Position numbers and translations under genes: made by a program
From: Patescibacteria group bacterium
Lineage (GTDB): Bacteria > Patescibacteriota > Patescibacteriia > JAACEG01
Assembly (NCBI GenBank): GCA_034660655.1
Contig: JAYEJU010000037.1
Location: 1 to 37,251 of the forward strand
DNA: 37,251 bases
Direction: 5' to 3'
Notes under the pieces: model-generated
Seen by the model: only the letters and a program-made list of their open reading frames with translations
Told to the model about the DNA's origin: nothing
The model's database searches: none
Shown here: piece by piece, positions 31,713-37,251 of the stretch
How positions within the stretch are numbered: position 1 is the first letter of the stretch
How the letters are laid out: every line of letters starts with the position of its first letter

Positions 31713-31892
31713 AGACTTAATAGACTTATTGCGTAATTAGTTTTGTGACGAAATTTTCAAATTTTGAGGCATAATTTTTCAAACAATTTTTTTAGCCTAC
31801 CCTTAGGTAAGGTAAAAAAATTTAAGAAAAATTTGACCAAAATATGAAAATTGCAGTAAAAACTAATTACGCGATAAGTCTAACAAAAGTCT
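31713..31892. mobile_element. MITE-like foldback element
   Basis: About 180 bp between the glycosyltransferase gene and lgt. TAGACTTATTGCGTAATTAG at the left end (from 31721) is mirrored by the right end finishing at 31882, and imperfect pairing continues inward over roughly 75 bp per arm to a small CTTA loop between CCTACC and GGTAAGG. An extra AGACTT/AAGTCT pair lies outside (31713, 31887). It has no coding capacity. A folded transcript terminator is possible, but the length of the arms and the terminal motif fit a miniature inverted-repeat element better. Confidence 0.7.
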
Positions 31893-31931
31893 AAAAATAA
31901 GGGTAATAAAAATAGATAAATCGCTTAAATT

Positions 31932-32780
31932 TTATCTGACACGACAAGCATGGTTGTTTCTTATTCTTATTATTAATAATATCACGATAAAAATAAAAAG
32001 CAAGCAACTTAAAACTTGTGGAAAACGCAACCCAAAAATAAGGGCTGTTTCATCAACGCGTATAAATTCCATTACAAAACGAATAACAGAGTAATTTAAT
32101 ATGTAAATTAAAAAAATATTGCCGTTAGATAATATTTTTAATTTTGCCTGCCTGCCGGAGAGGCAGGAATTTGCGATTTTTTTCTTGTGCAAAAAAAGCA
32201 AAAAAATAAAATTTAAAAAATTCAAAATAGACTCATATAAAAACGCGGGATGAAAATACTCAAAATTTTGATACACTGAAAATGATTTGTTAAAACTGTC
32301 TATTGGAATTCCCCATGGCAAGCTGGTTGAAAAACCAAATAACTCTTGATTAAAATAATTTCCCCAACGACCGATTGCCTGTCCCAAAGCTAATGATACG
32401 GCGACAATGTCAGCGTTTAACAAAAAATTCATTTTGTGTTTTTTGGAATAAAAATAGCCTGCTATAATTCCGCCAATAATCGCGCCGTGAATTGCCAGCC
32501 CTCCTTGCCAAAATTTAAAAACGCTTAACGGATGCTGAATATAATAATTCGCTTCTATAAATATATGATAAATTCTAGCTCCTAAAAGTCCGAACACAAT
32601 TATATAGACAGCTAAATCAAAAATTTTTTGCTGTTTAATCTTATATTTTTTGCCTAATTTCTGCCCAACAATTATTCCAACTATTATTGCCAGGCTAATA
32701 AAAAAACCATACCAATAAAATTGAAAAAATCCAAAAGAAAACATTATAGGATCTGGGTGATAAGTATGAATAAACATCAT
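31932..32780 (-). CDS. lgt: Prolipoprotein diacylglyceryl transferase Lgt
   Basis: 282 residues with seven transmembrane helices. The family motifs are present: FYWYGFFISLAII near the start, GGLAIHGAIIGGIIAGY with the conserved His, and the signature GQAIGRWGNYFNQELFG with the essential Arg and Asn; the C-terminal block has FVMEFIRVDE. Lgt attaches diacylglycerol to the lipobox Cys of exported lipoproteins. An extra segment (NSCLSGRQAK) near residue 210 is encoded by a GC-rich palindromic repeat. Its start overlaps the stop of the xer gene by 1 nt. Confidence 0.95.
   Translation of the reverse strand: MMFIHTYHPDPIMFSFGFFQFYWYGFFISLAIIVGIIVGQKLGKKYKIKQQKIFDLAVYIIVFGLLGARIYHIFIEANYYIQHPLSVFKFWQGGLAIHGAIIGGIIAGYFYSKKHKMNFLLNADIVAVSLALGQAIGRWGNYFNQELFGFSTSLPWGIPIDSFNKSFSVYQNFEYFHPAFLYESILNFLNFIFLLFLHKKKIANSCLSGRQAKLKILSNGNIFLIYILNYSVIRFVMEFIRVDETALIFGLRFPQVLSCLLFIFIVILLIIRIRNNHACRVR
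32147..32167. repeat. GC-rich palindrome variant inside lgt
   Basis: CCTGCCTGCCGG, then AGAGGCAGG: a near-copy of the 20-bp palindrome at 7629-7648, in frame within lgt and translated as SCLSGRQ. It falls in a cytoplasmic loop between transmembrane segments, where an insertion should be tolerated. Confidence 0.8.
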
Positions 32781-33724
32781 TATTTGTTATGAAATTTTTT
32801 ATGAATTTCTTTTAATCTTTTATTTGTAATATGCGTATAAATTTGCGTTGTGGCGATTGATGAATGCCCGAGCATAGTTTGCACACTGCGAATGTCAGCG
32901 CCGTTCGCGAGCAAATCCGTCGCAAAACTGTGCCGGATAATATGAGGAGTCACTTTTTTTGTCAGCCCGGCAATTTTAGCGTATTTTAAAGTTAATCTTT
33001 CAATTGAACGCGCGTTTAAAGGAAGCTCATCTTTATCGCTTAATCGTTTGGATGCTTTATCATGGCGGACAAATAAAAAAGGCGACATATCAATCCGTTT
33101 TTCCAAATATTCTTTTAAATATTTTTTTGCTTGGTCTGATAAAAAAACAATTCTCGGCTTATTTCCTTTTCCTCGCACGGTAAATTCGTCTTTTTTTAAA
33201 TTGATTGATTCTTTTGTCAAATTAGCCAGCTCTGACACGCGCAAACCTGTTGAAAAAAGCAATTCCAAAATCGCTTTGTCTCTTTTTTTAATAACATCTT
33301 GGCCGTCTGTTTCTAACGGAGCTTCTAACAATTTTTCCAAGTCTTCTTTTTCTAAAAATTCAATTATATGCTCGCCCAATTTCGCGAGTTCTATTTTTTC
33401 AGGAGCCAAACTTTTTATGTCCCGCTTGGAAAGATATTTTAAAAAATTTCTCAACGCGATAAGATGATAATTTTGAGTTGATTTTTTTAAATTATCGCCT
33501 TTAAAATTTTTCTGCCGATTTAACCAAAGACGAAATTTTCTGACACTGTCCGTTGTTATTTCATCAGCTGATTTTATTTTCGTAAATTTTATAAATCTTT
33601 CTAAATAAAATCTATAATTGCGGACGGTCTTTAAAGAAGACCCTTTCTCAATTTCTAAATACTCCAAAAAATCATTTATTAAAATTTGTATTTCTGTTTT
33701 TAGTTTATTATTATTTTTATTCAT
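32780..33724 (-). CDS. Xer-type tyrosine recombinase
   Basis: 314 residues. The N-terminal core-binding domain has FLEYLEIEKGSSLKTVRNYRFYLERF. The catalytic domain carries the first Arg in FSTGLRVSELANL, the Lys in VRGKGNKPR, HIIRHSFATDLLANGADIRSVQTMLGHSSIATTQIYTHI with the H-x-x-R, H and nucleophilic Tyr. The sequence and length suit a chromosomal XerC/D/A enzyme that resolves dimers at dif. It is coupled to lgt, and it is the only intact tyrosine recombinase in the window, so it is also a candidate for integration at the gene 3' ends described here. Confidence 0.92.
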   Translation of the reverse strand: MNKNNNKLKTEIQILINDFLEYLEIEKGSSLKTVRNYRFYLERFIKFTKIKSADEITTDSVRKFRLWLNRQKNFKGDNLKKSTQNYHLIALRNFLKYLSKRDIKSLAPEKIELAKLGEHIIEFLEKEDLEKLLEAPLETDGQDVIKKRDKAILELLFSTGLRVSELANLTKESINLKKDEFTVRGKGNKPRIVFLSDQAKKYLKEYLEKRIDMSPFLFVRHDKASKRLSDKDELPLNARSIERLTLKYAKIAGLTKKVTPHIIRHSFATDLLANGADIRSVQTMLGHSSIATTQIYTHITNKRLKEIHKKFHNK

Positions 33725-33779
33725 ATTTATAATTATAACTTTTATTATTATTTTTCCATAATTAAAATTTCGGACATAG

Positions 33780-34076
33780 TTATTTTTTTCTCTTTTTTAA
33801 AATCCTTCTAACCTCTTTGTCAAAATCAGATTGATATATTTGAACTATTAGGAATTTCCTAATAGTTATCTTTTCTTCTAATTCTTTTGCCTTATAAATA
33901 TTTTTCAAATGCTCATTTATAGTGGGAATTTTCACATCAAAAAGTTTGGCTATTAACTTTTGGGCTAGCCAGACATTTTCATCTTACACTCGCACTTCAA
34001 TTCCATCTTCTCCTGCCTGAGAAGTAAAGATTAAAAATTCCGCCACGCTATTCCTAATAGTTAATTTTTTTGTCAT
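33780..34076 (-). pseudogene. RhuM-family protein N-terminal fragment with in-frame stop
   Basis: From ATG at 34076 the frame reads MTKKLTIRNSVAEFLIFTSQ, GEDGIEVRV, a TAA stop (33984-33986), then DENVWLAQKLIAKLFDVKIPTINEHLKNIYKAKEL and TIRKFLIVQ before a stop at 33780. This is the N-terminal helix-turn-helix part of RhuM-type 'virulence' proteins, normally over 300 residues, whose role is unclear. Most of the gene is missing and the rest is interrupted, so it is dead. Confidence 0.8.
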
Positions 34077-34168
34077 ATTAATTTTTTAATTAGATTTTTA
34101 AAAAATTTCACATCAAACCCGCGCGCTTCTTGAATATCTGATTTTTTTGTGGTTGAAATTTGGGGCAT
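34073..34168 (-). CDS. Possible 31-residue ORF overlapping the RhuM remnant
   Basis: Begins ATG at 34168 (MPQISTTKKSDIQEARGFDVKFFKN) and stops at TGA sharing an ATGA overlap with the RhuM start. The coupling looks deliberate, but the peptide has no recognised motif and lies in decayed DNA, so it may be the end of a lost gene. Confidence 0.25.
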   Translation of the reverse strand: MPQISTTKKSDIQEARGFDVKFFKNLIKKLI

Positions 34169-34182
34169 ATTTTTTCAACCTT

Positions 34183-34800
34183 CTAGTCTAAATTATCAAA
34201 TTTAAAATCATCTATTCTTTTCAATGCTTTGCAATTACTTAAAACTAAATTAAGTAATTTATTCCAATTTTTACCCAATAAATTTACTTTTCCAATAATC
34301 AATTTCAATATATTTTCAGTAAGATATCCTTTTGTTTTTGAAATTTCTATATGATTACTATCTGCGCTTCCAGCTAAAGATATTTTATGTCCATGGACAA
34401 GCAAATTTCTTATGTCTGTTATTTCTTTAAATATTTTTTCTATTTCTTTTTTTGCAAGAATTGCTTCGTTTTTTTTCTCCAATAAAAAATATTTCACAAA
34501 ATAAAAAAGTTTTCTTTTTATATTTAATTTTTCGTTCTTTATCCATTCTTCATATTTCGATCTATTATTACGTTTAAATTCCAATCTAATAACATGTCTC
34601 ATATTTTGATGTAAAAAATATTCTATATATATTTGCAACATGATAAATATCAAAATTAGTGTATGTTCTGACTTGTCTCTTTCAAATTTTTTTAAATAAT
34701 AATTAAATTCATTTCTAAAAATAATAGCATCAGTTTCAAGTTCCCATGCTGTTTCTTCACAAATATTAATATTTTCTTTTAATATAATTTTATGATCCAT
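34183..34800 (-). CDS. HEPN-like protein with RN-x3-H motif
   Basis: 205 residues, nearly all alpha-helical. Helices contain YLKKFERDKSEHTLILIFIMLQIYIEYFLHQNMRHV, then EIEKIFKEITDIRNLLVHGHKI, with R-N-L-L-V-H near residue 137. This matches the R-x(4)-H (commonly RN-x3-H) catalytic motif of HEPN ribonucleases, placed at the start of a helix as expected. HEPN proteins serve in toxin-antitoxin, abortive-infection and CRISPR RNases. No nucleotidyltransferase (MNT) partner is adjacent. The assignment rests on one short motif and helical content. Confidence 0.5.
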   Translation of the reverse strand: MDHKIILKENINICEETAWELETDAIIFRNEFNYYLKKFERDKSEHTLILIFIMLQIYIEYFLHQNMRHVIRLEFKRNNRSKYEEWIKNEKLNIKRKLFYFVKYFLLEKKNEAILAKKEIEKIFKEITDIRNLLVHGHKISLAGSADSNHIEISKTKGYLTENILKLIIGKVNLLGKNWNKLLNLVLSNCKALKRIDDFKFDNLD

Positions 34801-34815
34801 ATATTAATTTTATCT

Positions 34816-34900
34816 CCAAAAACTCAACCCCTGCTCCTTCCCCCACTTCTCAAAAGCAAAAGTGATATCGTCTAAGTCGTGTTTATCATAAATGAAATTA
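34816..34900 (-). pseudogene. Gene 3'-end relic, 'FEKWGKE' copy 1
   Basis: On the minus strand an open tail reads FIYDKHDLDDITFAFEKWG then KEQGLSFWR and stop. No start or upstream body belongs to it. It is about 80% identical over some 50 bp to the tail at 35170-35235. The parent gene is not identified. Confidence 0.6.
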
Positions 34901-34932
34901 AATTAAATTAAAAACCCTTATTTTAAGCCTAT

Positions 34933-35169
34933 TTAAGAACTTTTTGAATTTATTTTCAAGTGCCTTGATAATAAATCTTTCTCTAAAATAGTACCAGGCT
35001 TAATATAATAACTTCCTTTTTTTGATTTGCCAGCTTGCTCAAGAATTCCGCTATTTACCCATTGTCCAAACAATCTTGACATTTCAACGCTATCTGTAAT
35101 ATCAGTTATCTCACGAGCTTTTTGTGGTTTAATATAATGATTTTCATAATTTATTTTTAAAAAATTATT
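34933..35169 (-). pseudogene. Winged-helix-like C-terminal fragment
   Basis: An open frame whose plausible part begins near FLKINYENHYIKPQKAREI and continues TDSVEMSRLFGQWVNSGILEQ to SKKGSYYIKPGTI, the look of a C-terminal winged helix as found in Fic or AAA-type accessory proteins. The frame upstream of this (to 35310) reads through a 3'-end relic in a different frame and is not meaningful. No start is seen, and the body is missing. Confidence 0.45.
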
Positions 35170-35235
35170 ATCTCCAAAACCCCAACCCATTTTCCTTCCC
35201 CCATTTCTCAAAAGCAAAAACGATAGCGACCGATT
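35170..35235 (-). pseudogene. Gene 3'-end relic, 'FEKWGKE' copy 2
   Basis: The minus strand reads SVAIVFAFEKWGKENGLGFWR and stop, parallel to copy 1 at 34816-34900. Its upstream frame runs back to about 35330 through low-complexity sequence with repeated TTGCAAGT sites. A third, shorter match (GAGAAGTGGGG-AAGG) lies at 35683-35699. Confidence 0.6.
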
Positions 35236-35264
35236 TGCGACTAAAAATTTTCTTAGTTGCAGGC

Positions 35265-35312
35265 TTGCAAGTAGGAAAATCTCCACTTGCAAAAAACAGG
35301 ATATTTGCAAGT
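35265..35312. repeat. Three TTGCAAGT sites at 20-bp intervals
   Basis: TTGCAAGT (35265), its inverse ACTTGCAA (35285) and TTGCAAGT (35305) begin exactly 20 bp apart, and each contains the palindrome TTGCAA. Two helical turns of spacing fit a protein-binding array, and neighbouring inverse copies can pair as a hairpin. Confidence 0.6.
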
Positions 35313-35327
35313 AAAAAATATTTATAA

Positions 35328-35690
35328 TTACATTATTATTTTTATCAAATTATCAAAAAAATAGGTTCTATGCTGGGATTTTTTATCATCAGAAAAAATT
35401 TTTTCATCAGACAAAAATTTCAAAATCCTAAAAGAAGCGTTTTCTTTTATTCTTGTATGTCTTCTGAAATCGCCAGAGTCAAAAATTGGCATAGAAAAAA
35501 TAAAATCTAAAACTTTAATAGAATTTTTTGGCGTTGGAATATTGATAATCTTTTCTTTTGTTCTATTATAAAGATTTAAAATAGATTCTACTTTCTGGGT
35601 ATTTATTTCTGATTGTTTTTCTACAGCAACAAGAAAAAACTTTATCCAATTTTCCCAGTCATTATTTTTTGAAATACCTTCCCCACTTCT
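35328..35690 (-). pseudogene. Fic-family protein, C-terminal fragment
   Basis: The frame contains NDWENWIKFFLVAVEKQSEINTQKVESILNLYNRTKEKI, the linker after the Fic catalytic domain, followed by a winged helix (VLDFIFSMPIFDSGDFRRHTRIKENASFRILKFLSDEKIF and QHRTYFFDNLIKII). The Fic motif HPFxxGNGR and everything N-terminal are absent. Fic enzymes AMPylate proteins and often form toxin-antitoxin pairs, but this remnant cannot. The first 11 codons come from another sequence (the third FEKWG-like match). Confidence 0.75.
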
Positions 35691-35712
35691 CAAAAACAAT
35701 ATTATATAATTT

Positions 35713-35787
35713 TTACATCTCGTCTAAAGTTTCTATCCCCAATAAATCAAGCTTTTTAAAATTGTTTGCCCAACGCAGTAAATTTTA
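35713..35787 (-). pseudogene. Relic of the argS 3' end
   Basis: On the minus strand IYCVGQTILK, a one-base deletion, LDLLGIETLDEM and stop, against IYCVGQTIKKGLDLLGIEVLDEM in argS at the right edge of the window. DNA identity is roughly 80% over about 75 bp, including third-position changes, so the copy is old or came from another species. It starts directly behind the stop codon of the DUF4143 ATPase gene. Confidence 0.85.
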
Positions 35788-35788
35788 T

Positions 35789-36970
35789 CTAAAATATCTT
35801 TTTAATTTTTTCTATTGTTTGAGATAATGATCCTATTGTTAAATCGCCATATTCTTGTTTTGAATCATATGCGTTTTCATAATACGGAACAACAATACAA
35901 GTGTGATCGGGTTTAATATTTTTAATTGCGGATATGCAGGATTTTGTAAGAGATGGAGTTTTTGATGTTTTTATTTCAATCGCTATAATCTTATTATTTT
36001 TTTGCAATATCAAATCAACTTCTTCGCCATTACTCGTGCGATAATATGATCCTTCACAATCATCAAAAACAGATAATAAATTTTCAATAACATAGCCTTC
36101 AAAAGAATTTCCGTACAATGGATGCGCTATTAATTCTGATTTATTATGAATTCTCGCAACCACATGTAATAATCCCGAATCTCTAATATACCACTTAGGA
36201 CTTTTTATAAGCCGTTTTTTGCTATTTTTAAAATATGAAGGAAGCCGTCTAACAAGATACATTGACTCTAATGTATCAATATAGCTTTTTATAACCACCT
36301 CGCCCACAGAAAAATTTTTTGCCAGTTCAGCATAATTTTCTCTCTGCCCGTGATAATGCGCTAAAAATCTTAATAACTTTAAAACAACCACACTATCAAT
36401 TTTTCTAAATTCCTGAATATCTCTTTCAATAATATTTTTCAAATAAGCGTCTCTCCAAATAAAACTACTTTTATTATCAACGGCTAAATAGCTTTCTGGA
36501 AAACCGCCCCTAACCCAATGACTTTTAATGTCCAAACTTAGCACTTCCAAAATATGAAATGGGGTCAATTCTATATAGCCTATTCTCCCCGCCAAACTTT
36601 CCGATGTTTGTTTTATTAATTTTGGAGAAGCAGAACCTAATATAAAAAACCGACCGTTTTTCCTATTTTTATCAATCACGCCGCGCATTGTCGCAAAAAT
36701 ATGCGGCAATTTTTGAATCTCATCCAAACACACAATTTTGTCTTTATGAGTATTAAAAAAAGACAAGGGGTTTTCAGTAACTTTCGCTAAATCATCATAT
36801 TTTTCCAAATCAAAATAAGCAACATTCTCAATATCTTTTAAAAAATGTTTAATCAAAGTGGATTTCCCGCACTGTCTCGGTCCTAAAATTCCAACCGCGG
36901 GAAAAATATTTTGGTAGCTTGCTATTTTTTGTCTAACAAACCTTTTAAGATAAGTTTTATGCATTTCCAT
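35789..36970 (-). CDS. AAA (AAA_14) ATPase with DUF4143 domain, copy 2
   Basis: 393 residues. Walker A GILGPRQCGKSTLIKHFLK (about 27-45), Walker B KIVCLDEIQKLPH, sensor FFILGSASPKLIKQTSESLAGRIGYIELTPFHILEV; C-terminal DUF4143 with YYRTSNGEEVDLILQ and IAIEIKTSK, a nuclease-like acidic pattern of unknown activity. It is the only intact gene between the real argS end and the argS relic, and has its own consensus promoter. Relative to the copy at 19254-20429 it shares only family motifs, so the two were acquired separately rather than by local duplication. Confidence 0.9.
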   Translation of the reverse strand: MEMHKTYLKRFVRQKIASYQNIFPAVGILGPRQCGKSTLIKHFLKDIENVAYFDLEKYDDLAKVTENPLSFFNTHKDKIVCLDEIQKLPHIFATMRGVIDKNRKNGRFFILGSASPKLIKQTSESLAGRIGYIELTPFHILEVLSLDIKSHWVRGGFPESYLAVDNKSSFIWRDAYLKNIIERDIQEFRKIDSVVVLKLLRFLAHYHGQRENYAELAKNFSVGEVVIKSYIDTLESMYLVRRLPSYFKNSKKRLIKSPKWYIRDSGLLHVVARIHNKSELIAHPLYGNSFEGYVIENLLSVFDDCEGSYYRTSNGEEVDLILQKNNKIIAIEIKTSKTPSLTKSCISAIKNIKPDHTCIVVPYYENAYDSKQEYGDLTIGSLSQTIEKIKKIF

Positions 36971-36993
36971 ACTTTAACTATAGATTTACATAA

Positions 36994-37022
36994 ATATTAC
37001 TTTAATAAATTATTTTTGTCAA
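36994..37022 (-). promoter_or_regulatory. Promoter of the second DUF4143 ATPase gene
   Basis: On the minus strand TTGACA (37022-37017), 17 bp, TAATAT (36999-36994). Transcription would start about 20 nt before the ATG at 36970. Confidence 0.75.
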
Positions 37023-37096
37023 GTATTTTTTATTTCTGCGTAAAATTATCCCAATCAAGATTAGAAACAAACAAATCTAAATAAAATTTTTATTTT

Positions 37097-37251
37097 TTAC
37101 ATCTCGTCCAATACTTCTATTCCTAATAAATCAAGCCCTTTTTTGATTGTCTGTCCAACGCAATAAATCAAAAGCAAGCGGGCTTTTTTTGTTTCTTTTT
37201 TAGCTGTTAAAACAGGGCAGATGTGATAAAAACTATGAAAAGATTTTGCCA
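37097..37251 (-). CDS. argS: Arginyl-tRNA synthetase, C-terminal end only
   Basis: The window cuts the gene; the last 50 codons are present and read AKSFHSFYHICPVLT, a Lys/Glu-rich turn, RLLLIYCVGQTIKKGLDLLGIEVLDEM and stop. This is the end of the DALR anticodon-binding domain of ArgS, with the typical LAxAFHxFYxxCxV start and GLDLLGIxxxxxM ending. ArgS charges tRNA-Arg, one of which is encoded at 6204. The 3' end is duplicated about 1.4 kb downstream. Confidence 0.93.
   Translation of the reverse strand, partial: AKSFHSFYHICPVLTAKKETKKARLLLIYCVGQTIKKGLDLLGIEVLDEM

Noticed and set aside
32780-33724. Xer-type recombinase as the integrase of a mobile element in this window
   Set aside because: It is coupled to lgt, has chromosomal Xer features and lies outside both repeat-bounded intervals. 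It may act in trans, but is not part of an island.

Overview
This 37-kb window is very AT-rich, with short intergenic gaps and TGA still used as a stop codon (for example at the end of trmD). The gene set points to a Patescibacteria / Candidate Phyla Radiation bacterium, most likely of the Parcubacteria group. Signs of this are a MurE-like ligase with a very short N-terminal domain, an Elp3-type radical SAM/GNAT enzyme, a nucleoside diphosphate kinase with an internal insertion, a secreted nuclease with 'GRPADAF' repeats, ISNCY/IS1202-like and IS1595-like elements, and a short GC-rich palindrome that I recall from Parcubacteria proteins. Assignment below that level is not possible from the window.

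Layout. 1-2026: two near-identical SAM-I (S-box) riboswitches, each with its own terminator and antiterminator, placed before small, mostly membrane-anchored proteins of unknown function. 2084-5040: a CopG/RHH-type regulator with a consensus promoter, Elp3, and an IS30 relic. 5077-7021: khpA, trmD, tRNA-Arg(UCU), tRNA-His(GUG) and a Sua5/TsaC-type t6A enzyme. 7270-9038: a small membrane protein, a tRNA-Ile with the unusual anticodon UAU and a broken copy of its 3' end, and a DHH-fold protein with altered catalytic residues. 9121-10524: an IS1202/ISNCY-like remnant with a 17-bp target duplication and a dead IS1595-like element inside it. 10538-20429: nucleotidyltransferase plus O-antigen ligase; AI-2E transporter, ruvA and Mur ligase; tsaE; a membrane protein plus a PilB/GspE ATPase; a DUF4143 ATPase. 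20460-25922: an accessory island (DinD, frameshifted GmrSD-like restriction protein, zinc-ribbon membrane protein, secreted nuclease, HicAB) between two 90-bp direct repeats, one of which is the 3' end of ftsH. 25905-33724: ftsH, two GT4 glycosyltransferases, two small Shine-Dalgarno-led ORFs, a receiver protein plus ndk, a MITE-like foldback, xerC/D plus lgt. 33780-37251: a second accessory zone (RhuM and Fic remnants, HEPN-like protein, DUF4143 ATPase) ending in the C-terminus of argS.

The most striking pattern is that the 3' ends of three core genes (tRNA-Ile, ftsH, argS) are each duplicated downstream of the real gene. In the two protein-gene cases accessory genes lie between the real end and its copy. 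This is the expected footprint of elements that integrate at gene 3' ends and restore the gene, yet no integrase lies inside these intervals. The second standout is the pair of SAM riboswitches controlling unrecognised membrane proteins. tRNA maturation is well represented: TrmD, Sua5/TsaC, TsaE and Elp3 together would modify positions 34 and 37.
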